NCBI GenBank assembly: GCA_902362865.1 | Contig: CABIYE010000005.1 | Location: 99,687-163,686, forward strand | Direction of reading: 5' to 3' | Length of the DNA: 64,000 nucleotides | DNA from: Clostridiaceae bacterium | GTDB lineage: Bacteria > Bacillota > Clostridia > Lachnospirales > Lachnospiraceae | Shown: positions 9,257 to 18,239 of the stretch, one piece after another | How the letters are laid out: each line of letters opens with the position of its first letter | Position numbering within the stretch: the first letter of the stretch is position 1 | Program-made: the position numbers and the translations under genes | Notes under the pieces: generated by a model | Told to the model about the DNA's origin: nothing | The model's database searches: none | Seen by the model: only the letters and a program-made list of their open reading frames with translations

Positions 9257-9988
9257 CTATAAATTCTTACGATATTTGCTTGGGGAAATTCCCACAGCTT
9301 TTTTGAAAACCTTTGTAAAATAAAAGTAATCCTTGTACCCCACCTCGTTTGCTACCTTCTCCACAGAAAGTCTCTCATCTGCCAGAAGTTCTTTCGCCTT
9401 CTGGACTCTTTTCGCCGTGATATACTCAGAAAAAGACATTCCAAGCCTCTCTTTCAGAAGATTGCTCAAATGCCCCACGCTAATGTTGTGCTTTTCGGAA
9501 AAACCAGTCAGAGTAATATTTTCATTATAGCGAGCCTGAATTTCTTCAACAATATTCTCCAGCGCCGACGGATTGAGAATCTCTTCCGGCTGTTCTTCCT
9601 GCTTTCCGCCGCACTCGTCCAGCATCTTTTCCAGATTTTCCAGCACTTTTGCAAATGTCTCTGCCTCCACAGGCTTCAGCAGATAATCTACCGCTCCCAT
9701 CCGGATGGCTTTCTGTGCATAGTCAAACTCTGCATACCCGCTGACTAACACCACTTTCGTATCCAGCTTTTTCTTCCGTATCTCCTTCATCAACTCAAGC
9801 CCGTCCATTCCCGGCATCCGGATATCCGTAATCAGAACATCCGGTTTCTTTTTCTCAATTTCCTCCAACGCCATCACGCCGTTGCTTGCCTCACCTACTA
9901 CCTGAAAGGGTGCCCCAACCTTTTCAATCAGCTTCTTAAGTCCCATAATGACCCATATTTCATCATCCGCAAGAAATATTTTATACAC
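9257..9988 (-). CDS. YesN-type response regulator (receiver plus AraC HTH)
   Basis: A 243-residue response regulator. The CheY-like receiver occupies residues 1-120, with the acidic pair D8/D9, phospho-acceptor D55 in VLITDIRMPG and the lysine in DYLLKPVEAE. An AraC-type double helix-turn-helix fills about 145-243 (EYITAKRVQKAKELL and VANEVGYKDYFYFTKVFK). It overlaps the kinase gene by 8 nt, so the two are translationally coupled and surely partners. It should activate carbohydrate-related promoters when phosphorylated. No transport or hydrolase genes adjoin it, so its targets are not evident here. Confidence 0.92.
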   Translation of the reverse strand: MYKIFLADDEIWVIMGLKKLIEKVGAPFQVVGEASNGVMALEEIEKKKPDVLITDIRMPGMDGLELMKEIRKKKLDTKVVLVSGYAEFDYAQKAIRMGAVDYLLKPVEAETFAKVLENLEKMLDECGGKQEEQPEEILNPSALENIVEEIQARYNENITLTGFSEKHNISVGHLSNLLKERLGMSFSEYITAKRVQKAKELLADERLSVEKVANEVGYKDYFYFTKVFKKAVGISPSKYRKNL

Positions 9989-11699
9989 TTTTTACGCCTC
10001 CATCCTCTACTTCATCCGGAACCAAGATGGTAACCTTTGTTCCTTCTCCCCATGTGCTTTCTACTGTAAATTCCATCTTTTCACCATAGAATAGCCGGAG
10101 TCGCTGGTAAATGTTAGCCATCCCGACGCCTTTCGTACTTTCCCTGGATTCCAGGGTTGCCAATACTTCTTCCAGTTTATCAGCTTTCATCCCGCATCCA
10201 TTGTCTTCTACCGTAAATATCAGATGCCGTTCATCATACATCTTCGCTTTTACCTGCACTTCCCCACCCTCGATTTTCTGTTCCAGGCCATGGAAAACCG
10301 CATTTTCAACCAGGGGCTGCAGGATCAGTTTTACAATCGGCTTCTCCAAAGCCGCATCGTCCGCTGTAATTTCCACATCAATCTTATCCATAAAGCGGAA
10401 CTCGATAATCTTGGCATATTCCTTAATATATTCCAATTCCTCTTCCACCTGCACAATGTTCTCTTCTTTGACTGCGTACCGGAAGAGACGGGACAGCGCC
10501 ATGGTAATCTCCGCAATCTCTTCCGCATCATAATACAATGACATTGCCCGGATACAGTCAAAGGTATTATATAAGAAATGCGGATTAATCTGATTGCGGT
10601 AAGCCAGTACCTGAAGCTGCTTTTTGGCAAGCTGGACTTCGTACATCTTCTTCCTTGAAATGTCCATCTCCCGATCCATCTGGTCCTTCTCGTCCAGCAT
10701 CTGGTTCAGGCTCTCCATCACCAGCCCGATTTCATCTTCCCGCGCCACTTCTATCCGCTGTTGCGGCATAGCTACGATACTGCGGATAAATTCATTTATC
10801 TGATGAATCGGTTTTATAAAACGCTTGTAGCAGAAAAATATCAGGATCAGCACCGCCACACCTGCTATCATATAAGCCACCATCATAAAGTTCTGCATCC
10901 AGCCGGTTCCGCCCTCCATCTCATTTACCGGAATCCGGCTGACAATCTTCCACCCGTCCATCGCAAGACTCCTGAACTGGACGTCATATTCCTCTGTATT
11001 CTTCTTCATATCCTGTCCAAGCTTCCCGGAAACGGAGCTTCCCCTGGATGCGACAATTTGCCCTTCCCCATCCAGCAGATATACCTGCGTATGCTCCGTT
11101 GCCTGAGAACCTTCCAACATTTCATCAAAATTCCCGGCGCGCATAATCAGCGAGCACATGCCAATCTGTTTGCCGTACTTGACATTCTCCAGGTCAAATA
11201 CCGGGAAATATATGACATAGCTTGCTATTTCCGACTGTTCCAGCAAAAAAGTACTGCCAAATTCCATCTGTGTCTTTCTCTCATGGATGAATTCCATACT
11301 ATCTGTCTCTTCCAGTTCTTCTCCCGTACTGGATATTTTTTCCATGGTTCTGTCATAAAGATAGATTCCTGCTATATTTTCATCCAAAAGCATCGTATTC
11401 AAATAGACCGTCGAAAGATCTTCTTCCGACGTCACTCTACCCGCCGAATCCATCGTAAAATACCGGTAAACAGTAGGCGAATACACCAGTGTTGTCGCCA
11501 CATGATTCATAGAATCGTAAAAATCTTGTGCACTCTTCTGAATCTGCGTCAGTGCTTTTTCATTCAATTCCAGTACACTGCTTCGGCTTGTTCTTCTGAC
11601 ATACTGCCTCGTCACTCCATACGTTGCCGCAAGGACCAGCAAGATAATACTGCTTATCAATAATAACTGAGAGAACAGGCCGTGCTTTATCTTTCTCAT
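9981..11699 (-). CDS. YesM-type sensor histidine kinase
   Basis: A 572-residue membrane kinase: transmembrane helix about 12-28, an extracellular sensor domain of roughly 240 residues, a second helix at about 270-290 and a HAMP linker (about 290-345). The His_kinase domain has H374 in NQINPHFLYNTFD, and an HATPase_c domain follows (VENAVFHG, DNGCGMK, GVGMANIYQRL). The large double-Cache-like external domain fits direct or protein-assisted sugar sensing. The gene starts 16 nt after the solute-binding lipoprotein stop and overlaps the regulator gene, forming a three-gene unit. Confidence 0.92.
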   Translation of the reverse strand: MRKIKHGLFSQLLLISSIILLVLAATYGVTRQYVRRTSRSSVLELNEKALTQIQKSAQDFYDSMNHVATTLVYSPTVYRYFTMDSAGRVTSEEDLSTVYLNTMLLDENIAGIYLYDRTMEKISSTGEELEETDSMEFIHERKTQMEFGSTFLLEQSEIASYVIYFPVFDLENVKYGKQIGMCSLIMRAGNFDEMLEGSQATEHTQVYLLDGEGQIVASRGSSVSGKLGQDMKKNTEEYDVQFRSLAMDGWKIVSRIPVNEMEGGTGWMQNFMMVAYMIAGVAVLILIFFCYKRFIKPIHQINEFIRSIVAMPQQRIEVAREDEIGLVMESLNQMLDEKDQMDREMDISRKKMYEVQLAKKQLQVLAYRNQINPHFLYNTFDCIRAMSLYYDAEEIAEITMALSRLFRYAVKEENIVQVEEELEYIKEYAKIIEFRFMDKIDVEITADDAALEKPIVKLILQPLVENAVFHGLEQKIEGGEVQVKAKMYDERHLIFTVEDNGCGMKADKLEEVLATLESRESTKGVGMANIYQRLRLFYGEKMEFTVESTWGEGTKVTILVPDEVEDGGVKSV

Positions 11700-11715
11700 A
11701 TTGTTCCTCTCTCGT

Positions 11716-13335
11716 CTAATTCATCTTTTCAATTTTCTTCCCATACTCACTACAGTTTTTCTGATAGCTGTCATTCTTTTTACTGTCCAGCTCGTAAATC
11801 TGGCGTTCCGCAAGTCCACTTAACAGATTCTGATATTCCTGCTCAAACAGCCTGTCATTTTCCGCCAGAATAACCCGGGGAAACTGCGTCCGCTTCCATT
11901 CTTCCACATTTTCTTCCATCTTTTCATAAATACTGCCCGGAAGCAGTGTCTCTGAAAGGTCGCTGACGAGAGCGCTGTCATAAATATGCGTATCTTCATC
12001 CAGGGCATACGCCGTAGTGATTTCATATGAAGCTTCATCTACACTGCCCTCTTCAAAGGGAGCCAATACGCTCCGCTCCCATGCTGTATTCGCGAACATC
12101 CACCAGGCAAACACGCCACTCTGTGTATAATTGACTCTTGCATTCAGCCCTTCTTCCGTCAGTTCGAGCAGACCATCCTCATCGCAGTGATAATGCTTTC
12201 CCTCTTCACCATAACACCACAGCAGCAATCCGTCTTCACTGGTCATATAATCAATAAAATCCGCAATCTGCTCCGGGTTCTTACAATCCTTTGCTATAAA
12301 GGTATTAATCCACCCAGTGGTTGCATGATCGCTCCTTCCCGCAACCGAAGTCTTACCTGTGGCAGGCCGTATGGCGCCGGATGATACCCATTCTCTTTCA
12401 TCAATTGCCGTATTCGCCACATTTCCGATAAAACACAACACATTTCCGCCCGCGATTACACCTTTCACTTCATCGTTGGACATGGACATCTGGTTGATAT
12501 CCGCATAACTTCTCTGCATCACAGTATGAAAAAAATACAGCGCATCCTTCATCTCTGCCTGAAGCGCCGGATCTATGTAATTCCCTTCTTCATCCACCAC
12601 TTCCACACCAAATGTATTTGCCAGGAAAGCCAGCGTTGACTCCTGCCAGGAATCCCCATCAACGAGTAACGGAATCACATCCGGTTGCTGCCCGGCTCTC
12701 TCGAATGCCGCCAGCACCTGCTCCTCCGTCTGCAGATTTTCAACAGCAAGCCCCAACTTTTCCAACAGTTCCTTGTTCCAGATAATCGCCAGATTATCCC
12801 CATATTGCGCCAATTCGTCATATCTTTTGTCGCTTGCCTTCCACAAGCTCCTGGCATCCGGTGAATTCACATGGGAAGGAAGCACATACCAGGCTCCGTC
12901 TCTCTGAACCAGTTCCTGCCTGATGTCCTCCGGCATGTTATCAAGCAAATGAGAATCCGGCTTATATTCTTCCAGAAATTCATCGATTTTCCACACTTTA
13001 CCTGACGTAACTAATTGATTAATGACCGTACTGTTCGTCACCGATATAATATCCGGCAATTCATTATTCACAATCATCAGGCTCAGCTGCTTATCTGGAT
13101 CGCCAATGATATTTTTCACATCTACCACTGCCTTCGTTTTGCGGGATATCTCCCCGGTAATAGTTCCCTCTGACACATCCCACGCAGGAGGATGCCAGAA
13201 TTCCACGTCCGAAAATAAGGTCACACGGGCATAGTCTGTCTCTTCTTCTTTCTGTATAGAAGCCGTCTCATCCGAACACCCGGCAAGCAGAAAGATACCC
13301 GCCAGCAGCAGATATAGCATTGATATTTTCCTCAT
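11716..13335 (-). CDS. Extracellular solute-binding lipoprotein, permease-less
   Basis: A 539-residue family 1 solute-binding protein with a lipoprotein signal ending in the lipobox LLAGC (cysteine about residue 20). The start MRKISMLYL is preceded by TTAGGAGG; the ATG 42 nt earlier is less likely. The length and the many tryptophans fit the large LplA-like oligosaccharide binders of Firmicutes. Usually such genes precede LplB/YtcP-type permeases. Here the next genes in the same direction are a YesM kinase and a YesN regulator, and no permease is in reach. It may present a sugar to the kinase rather than to a transporter, which is an inference. Confidence 0.88.
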   Translation of the reverse strand: MRKISMLYLLLAGIFLLAGCSDETASIQKEEETDYARVTLFSDVEFWHPPAWDVSEGTITGEISRKTKAVVDVKNIIGDPDKQLSLMIVNNELPDIISVTNSTVINQLVTSGKVWKIDEFLEEYKPDSHLLDNMPEDIRQELVQRDGAWYVLPSHVNSPDARSLWKASDKRYDELAQYGDNLAIIWNKELLEKLGLAVENLQTEEQVLAAFERAGQQPDVIPLLVDGDSWQESTLAFLANTFGVEVVDEEGNYIDPALQAEMKDALYFFHTVMQRSYADINQMSMSNDEVKGVIAGGNVLCFIGNVANTAIDEREWVSSGAIRPATGKTSVAGRSDHATTGWINTFIAKDCKNPEQIADFIDYMTSEDGLLLWCYGEEGKHYHCDEDGLLELTEEGLNARVNYTQSGVFAWWMFANTAWERSVLAPFEEGSVDEASYEITTAYALDEDTHIYDSALVSDLSETLLPGSIYEKMEENVEEWKRTQFPRVILAENDRLFEQEYQNLLSGLAERQIYELDSKKNDSYQKNCSEYGKKIEKMN

Positions 13336-13516
13336 AGCCTTCCTCCTAAAGAAATCCCCCGTCAGTCCAACACGCATCGTTATAAAAATACTTTTTATTA
13401 GCTTATCACTTTCAATCAGGTACTGTCAATCATCCATAAATTATTTACATAATTCAGAAAGTGTGTTATTATGTCTATAAGTCAGCAGAAGGATTTATTG
13501 CACAACCTTTCAAAAA
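13336..13516. other. Divergent intergenic region
   Basis: No gene is evident. On the minus strand a TTGACA-like hexamer lies at 13429-13424, in position to drive the lipoprotein operon, but the matching -10 is not clear. The rest is AT-rich without other recognisable signals. Confidence 0.4.
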
Positions 13517-13548
13517 CAGGTTGTCAACCTGCGAAGATTTGCTATAAT
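13517..13548 (+). promoter_or_regulatory. Promoter and palindromic operator of the HipA-like/DUF3037 pair
   Basis: TTGTCA (13521-13526) and TATAAT (13543-13548) are 16 nt apart. The -35 is embedded in a perfect inverted repeat CAGGTT-GTC-AACCTG (13517-13531), the arrangement expected of an operator bound by a repressor. A further AACCT copy lies just upstream at 13504. Confidence 0.65.
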
Positions 13549-13680
13549 AAAGGCGTGACGGCATTTTGGCTTTAATCGTGTAGATTACTATCGCTTTTTT
13601 GCTTATTGTAAAATACAAACTCAAGAGAGCGTGGGGGTGATATTATCAAGAAAAAGCATATTGCTCAAATTCATTATAAT

Positions 13681-14436
13681 ATGAATATTGGTATTACAGA
13701 GCCCAAATATGCAATTTTGGATGATGGTTCCCAAGTCGTGGTAAAATTGTCTCATGGTCCAGAAGGAAATTTAGTGCTCTTTAATGAGTATGTGTGTTAT
13801 AGATTGGCAATACTTATCGATATCCCGATGCCGTATTGTGGAATATGTGTAATGGATGAGAACACAGAAGTATTTGATTCTAATATTGCTTCGAACAATA
13901 ATTATGGATATGCGTTTTACTCAACTTTTATGCCGAAAACCACCAAGCTATTATCATCTATTATTAATTTGATGAAGAACAAGGAAGTTTTCATCAAAGT
14001 TCTTTTATTTGATCATATTATATTTAATAAAGACAGGAATGAAGGAAATTTATTGGTTCGATTTTATAAAAATGACATATCATTGAAGGTGATTGATCAT
14101 ACTCATGTGTTTATTAATGGTGCAATCTGGGATTCGGTTTGTTTAAAAAGGGCAATGAAAGAGAATGATTTACTTAGTACAGAAGTTCTTAAATATAACG
14201 AACGGTTATATAGTATGTTTTATAGAAATATTTCTATTACAAAAGAAACCCTGGAACAAGCAAGTATAGAATTTAAAAGTAAAATTAATTGTAATGTAAT
14301 AAAGGAATTTATCGAAGAATGTCCACAAGATTGGAGACCAACGCAAGAAAGCGAAAATGCATTGGTTGAATATTTAATGTATAGGATAAACCACTTCGAT
14401 GTTATTATATCTACGATTCTAAATTACATAAAGTAG
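13681..14436 (+). CDS. HipA-like kinase family protein
   Basis: A 251-residue protein resembling the compact HipA-like (HipA_2) kinase fold. VVVKL (K22) fits the ATP lysine and FNEYVCYRLA the following helix. FNKDRNEGNLL carries D118 and N123, with the same spacing as the catalytic pair of HipA, and D139 in VIDH fits the metal-binding aspartate. Homologues usually begin about a dozen residues earlier. A GGGGGTGAT site at 13633-13641 sits before in-frame ATT (13642) and ATC (13645) codons, while the ATG at 13681 has no RBS, so a non-ATG start is possible. The gene is strikingly AT-rich against its neighbours, which suggests acquisition. It is followed 15 nt later by its usual partner, a DUF3037 gene. 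Confidence 0.75.
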   Translation: MNIGITEPKYAILDDGSQVVVKLSHGPEGNLVLFNEYVCYRLAILIDIPMPYCGICVMDENTEVFDSNIASNNNYGYAFYSTFMPKTTKLLSSIINLMKNKEVFIKVLLFDHIIFNKDRNEGNLLVRFYKNDISLKVIDHTHVFINGAIWDSVCLKRAMKENDLLSTEVLKYNERLYSMFYRNISITKETLEQASIEFKSKINCNVIKEFIEECPQDWRPTQESENALVEYLMYRINHFDVIISTILNYIK

Positions 14437-14451
14437 AAAAGGAGGTATATT

Positions 14452-15198
14452 ATGAGTCATATTGAATATTCAGCTTTGAATTACTATCATTCACCTGTAT
14501 CAGATGAATGCTTATGTCTTGGAGTGTTATTTCACAATATTACTACAGGCCAACGTGATTTTAAATATATTTCCAATTTCAAAAGATTTCAAGCATTTGA
14601 TGATGAAGCAGATATTAATTTTGTAAGAGCATACCTTGTTGGGATTAAAGAGGATGTTGAAACTTCTATCTTAAACTATAAGGATTCATTTGACTTACAC
14701 TCATATGTTAAAGTATTTGCTAATGAGTTTAGATTTTCTACAATTAAGAAATTAAATGTTGATGAAAACGAAGATTATGTAGATGCCCTTACGAAAGTTT
14801 ATTTAAAATATGATTTGGCAAAATCTCAACGATTGAATAGTAATGAAGAAAAGAAGCTAATCAAACGTGTACTTGAAACTAATAATTTAGAATATTCAAA
14901 TGGTAGAATTTCCGGTGAATTTAATGACGAAATTCCATTTGATTATCAGCTGGAAAACCTGTGTATTAAGCATTTTTCGTTCAAAGGCAAGAATTTAAGA
15001 AGACTTATAAGTAATGCCAGACAATGGTCTTTTGCCGCGGGCGAGTTAGCAGGAGTAAAAAAAGTATTATTTATTTATGATAGCGATTTTGAGGATAGAG
15101 ATAACCTGAAAATTATTATTAATATTCTATCTAAGTATGCAGAAGTTCTTCAAATGGATGAAGGCATGGATTATATCCTAAAATCATGTATAACGTAA
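14452..15198 (+). CDS. DUF3037 domain protein, partner of HipA-like kinase
   Basis: A 248-residue protein whose first 130 residues match DUF3037 (YSALNYYHSPVSDECLCLGVLF and FKRFQAFDDEAD). The remainder is unassigned and mixed alpha/beta. AAAGGAGG precedes the ATG. DUF3037 genes are repeatedly found next to HipA-like kinases; their function is unknown. The pair has its own promoter and terminator and the AT-rich composition of transferred DNA. A toxin-antitoxin or phage-defence role is plausible but is inference only. Confidence 0.78.
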   Translation: MSHIEYSALNYYHSPVSDECLCLGVLFHNITTGQRDFKYISNFKRFQAFDDEADINFVRAYLVGIKEDVETSILNYKDSFDLHSYVKVFANEFRFSTIKKLNVDENEDYVDALTKVYLKYDLAKSQRLNSNEEKKLIKRVLETNNLEYSNGRISGEFNDEIPFDYQLENLCIKHFSFKGKNLRRLISNARQWSFAAGELAGVKKVLFIYDSDFEDRDNLKIIINILSKYAEVLQMDEGMDYILKSCIT

Positions 15199-15240
15199 GA
15201 ACATAAACGGCCATGAATATCTATCTGCATTAACAATACA

Positions 15241-15284
15241 AAAAAGAGTGAGTCTCAGCACACCGCACCAGCTCACTCTTTTCT
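15241..15284. terminator. Bidirectional terminator between DUF3037 and DUF4340 genes
   Basis: Inverted repeat AAAAGAGTGAG (ending 15252) and CTCACTCTTTT (15272-15282) with a 19-nt loop; A and T runs on both sides allow termination in either direction. The plus-side arm nearly reaches the DUF4340 stop. Confidence 0.75.
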
Positions 15285-15287
15285 CCT

Positions 15288-15905
15288 TTATTCGCTTTCC
15301 TGCGTATCTGTTGATATATCCGACCCGTCAGACACATCCGCCTCTTCGGTCGTGTCCGTCTCTTCCGTTTCTTCCTCTTCTTTCAAATCTTCAAGGTCAA
15401 AATACAGACTTTCGATACAGCTTCCGGAGACAGTATATACCTCGCTTCCATCCTGCTCCATGGCATAATAATTGCTTCCCGCCGCATTCCCTACAAGAAC
15501 CGTTACCGTCTCTCCGCTCTCCGTAGTATACCACAGGGTGTAGACCGGATCTTCCAGACCATAGTCAGCAAGGCCGTCCGGATCTTCCAGCTTCCTGTCT
15601 GCGGATATATAGGCAATTTGGCTCAGCATATTTTCCACTGACGACTGGTTTAGATTTACTTCTCTGTCTGTCTCAGAATACCAGGTATCTTCTTCTTTTA
15701 CAAAGCTTAACTCTGTCTCACCGTTAGAATAACCAAAGGAAGTAATTTCGCTGACATCCGTATCTGTCAGATAGATCTGCTCCGCCTCTGTCTTCGCCTG
15801 CTCTTCCTCCTGCGCTTTCTCGGTCCATACTTTCAGCGCCAGATAACATACCACCAGCACTAAGAACACTGCCAACAATATAAAGAATCCTTTTTTTGAT
15901 TTCAT
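15288..15905 (-). CDS. DUF4340 domain protein of Gld-like ABC cluster
   Basis: A 205-residue protein with one N-terminal transmembrane helix (about 7-25) and an extracellular DUF4340 domain; the C-terminal 35 residues are a very acidic E/D/T/S-rich tail. AGAAGGAGG precedes the start. It is the last of four genes with the Gld-type ATPase, permease and GldG-like protein, a set conserved in Clostridia. The family role is unknown. The extracellular domain could cooperate with the GldG-like protein on the cell surface. Confidence 0.82.
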   Translation of the reverse strand: MKSKKGFFILLAVFLVLVVCYLALKVWTEKAQEEEQAKTEAEQIYLTDTDVSEITSFGYSNGETELSFVKEEDTWYSETDREVNLNQSSVENMLSQIAYISADRKLEDPDGLADYGLEDPVYTLWYTTESGETVTVLVGNAAGSNYYAMEQDGSEVYTVSGSCIESLYFDLEDLKEEEETEETDTTEEADVSDGSDISTDTQESE

Positions 15906-15920
15906 ACGGGGCCTCCTTCT

Positions 15921-17363
15921 CTATGCCTTTCTTCTCTTCCACCACTTCATGAAGCCGAATAGAAGTACAAGCGCCGGAATTCCCACAATCGCGACCATTC
16001 CTGTCACACCGGTATGCTTCATGGTATTGTAAGTAATCTCCAGGCTCTTCGCCTCGATAGCTACATTCTGCGTATCGTCAAAATTACTGGTGACTGCATT
16101 CATGAATAGATCCAGGTTCTCCAGCGTTGCCAGATTATCCGTAAGCTGACTGTCAATCAAACTGTCAGAAGACACTACTGTAAGCCGGCTCTCCTTCGTC
16201 TCTTCCTCAGAATCACTGCTTTCATCTTCTGCGTCTTCCTCCTCAGAGGAAATGGTTTCCGTGGCAACCGCTCCAAGCGTATAAGTGCCTTCCTCCTGAG
16301 TCTCTTCCGTCACTGCATACGCCTGGGAAGAAGTCTGCATAAATTCCGTAACGGAAATGGTATCCCGCGCCGCATCCGTCATTGTCAGGCCATGCGCATT
16401 CACCAGTAATACCATATCTGAGGACAGCCCTTCCGCCAGCTCTCCTGTTGCTGTGATTTCCGGGAAAATGTAGTAATAATTTCCCTGGTAATTGCGCTGC
16501 ATATCCGCAATATACCCTTCTTCCCGCTGCATACCATATTCATTTAACAGCGCATCCAGATTCGGAGCATCTCCTTCCATCTCTCCAAGGATAATAAATA
16601 CTTTTCCGCCCTCTGACATATAGGAAAGAATCCGTTCTTTTTCTTCTTCTGAGATATCAGCCGTCGGCGCATACAGCATCAATAGTTCGCAATCCTCCGG
16701 AATCTCATTTGTCATAAGAAGATTTACTTCTTCTCCTTCGATATTATTTTTCTCAAGCAATTCTGTTACCGAAGAAGAAAAAGTCTGCTCACCATGACCG
16801 GAAGTATAATACAGTTTTTTCGTTTCCCCGCTGGCGACAAAATTAATTGCGCTTGTGAATTGACCCTCTCCGTCAAACTCTGTAGGCGAAGAACTGCCGG
16901 TCATATAATAGGAGTATTCATCCGTCACCAGTATATCATCAAAGGTAACCGACGTGCTCTTTCCCGTCTCTTCACAGGAAATAAGGATTCCATCTGCCTC
17001 CATATTATTTTCCGTAAGCTCAGACGGATGCAGCACCGGATCCACCCATTCTACTTCTATCTTATCCGACAGCCCCGTATACTTTTTAAGAAAGGTCTGA
17101 ATTCTTTCATCAGTCGAATCCTTCTCTGCAAATACAGTGAATTTTATTTCTTTATCCAGGGACTTAAGCATCTCTCTGCTCGTATCCGTAATCTCATATA
17201 TTTTGTTGTCGCTGACATCAATATTGCGGTAGGACTCCGGTATCTGTCCCGCAATCATATTCACAACCACCGCAATGCCGATTACCAGAACAATCATTCC
17301 CACACTGTAGCTCCCGTTTCTGGAAGTCGTGCTTCTAAAAATCTTTTTTATTTTTTCCAACAT
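15921..17363 (-). CDS. GldG-like ABC transporter auxiliary protein
   Basis: This 480-residue protein has a transmembrane helix near the N-terminus (about 22-38) and another at the C-terminus (about 452-472). Between them lies a large extracellular domain of the ABC_transp_aux/GldG type (about 45-330). An acidic linker (about 365-395) precedes the last part. In Bacteroidetes GldG works with the GldA/GldF ABC transporter in gliding. Firmicutes do not glide by that machinery, so here the set is an ABC system of unknown substrate. It lies 9 nt downstream of the permease and 15 nt upstream of the DUF4340 gene. Confidence 0.85.
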   Translation of the reverse strand: MLEKIKKIFRSTTSRNGSYSVGMIVLVIGIAVVVNMIAGQIPESYRNIDVSDNKIYEITDTSREMLKSLDKEIKFTVFAEKDSTDERIQTFLKKYTGLSDKIEVEWVDPVLHPSELTENNMEADGILISCEETGKSTSVTFDDILVTDEYSYYMTGSSSPTEFDGEGQFTSAINFVASGETKKLYYTSGHGEQTFSSSVTELLEKNNIEGEEVNLLMTNEIPEDCELLMLYAPTADISEEEKERILSYMSEGGKVFIILGEMEGDAPNLDALLNEYGMQREEGYIADMQRNYQGNYYYIFPEITATGELAEGLSSDMVLLVNAHGLTMTDAARDTISVTEFMQTSSQAYAVTEETQEEGTYTLGAVATETISSEEEDAEDESSDSEEETKESRLTVVSSDSLIDSQLTDNLATLENLDLFMNAVTSNFDDTQNVAIEAKSLEITYNTMKHTGVTGMVAIVGIPALVLLFGFMKWWKRRKA

Positions 17364-17372
17364 TCTGACCTC

Positions 17373-18239
17373 CTAACTCCAGCGTCTCTTCTGAATCATC
17401 TGCATTGTCAGGAAAATAAATACTCCTGCCACCGTCAGATACCGGATGATCCCGCTGACATCTAAAAGGTTATTTGACAGAACTCCGGTAAAAATCTCTA
17501 TCAAATCCAAATTTCCAAGAATATTTTGCAGCGCTCCTTCAAAAATACTGGAATTTACCACAAAGACAATTACGCCGCCCACAACCGCCGCTAACTCAAG
17601 ACATGCGGCAAGCAGCCAGTTCTTCGTCATATGCCATACCAGCCATATAAGAAGCGTAGCAATACACAGAAGCCCCACCGCATTCGCACCTGCCGAACTT
17701 GGGAGGAAACTCATCACTCCGCTCCACAGATACAGGATAAGCAGAACACCAAAGCTTCCGATTGCTGCAAGAATCGCACTCTCTGTCAGAGAAGATATGA
17801 ACATTCCAATCGCAATGTAAACACACCCCAGCAGGAAGAACAGCAGAATGGTAAGATAGTCCACCTTTAAATACGCGCTCCCCTGGGCCTTGATAATCAA
17901 CGGAAAAATCAGGCACAGCGCACACGGAATAGCAAAAATGGTAACCATTGCAAGATATTTCCCCATTACCACTCCAAACAGATTCACCGGAGAGGTAAAT
18001 AAAAGCTGATCCGTCCTGTTCTTCCTTTCTTCTGCAAAGCTCCGCATGGTAAGCACCGGAATTGCAATTAATAAAATAAATGCCACGCTGTTTAAAACAT
18101 AAGAAAAATACGGATAACCGTAATTCAGATTATACGCCATGAAATAGATACCGATAAACACCATTAAAAAGGCAATAAACACATAACCTATCATGGAATG
18201 AAAGTAGGATTTCAGTTCTCTTTTATATATCGCCGCCAT
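17373..18239 (-). CDS. ABC-2 type transporter permease, GldF-like
   Basis: A 288-residue permease with six to seven hydrophobic helices and the typical N-terminal elbow MAAIYKRELKSYF. It carries the cytosolic RSFAEERKNRTDQLL loop that contacts the ATPase. It overlaps the ATPase gene by 17 nt. With the ATPase it should form an exporter or a mechanochemical complex at the membrane; the cargo is unknown. Confidence 0.88.
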   Translation of the reverse strand: MAAIYKRELKSYFHSMIGYVFIAFLMVFIGIYFMAYNLNYGYPYFSYVLNSVAFILLIAIPVLTMRSFAEERKNRTDQLLFTSPVNLFGVVMGKYLAMVTIFAIPCALCLIFPLIIKAQGSAYLKVDYLTILLFFLLGCVYIAIGMFISSLTESAILAAIGSFGVLLILYLWSGVMSFLPSSAGANAVGLLCIATLLIWLVWHMTKNWLLAACLELAAVVGGVIVFVVNSSIFEGALQNILGNLDLIEIFTGVLSNNLLDVSGIIRYLTVAGVFIFLTMQMIQKRRWS

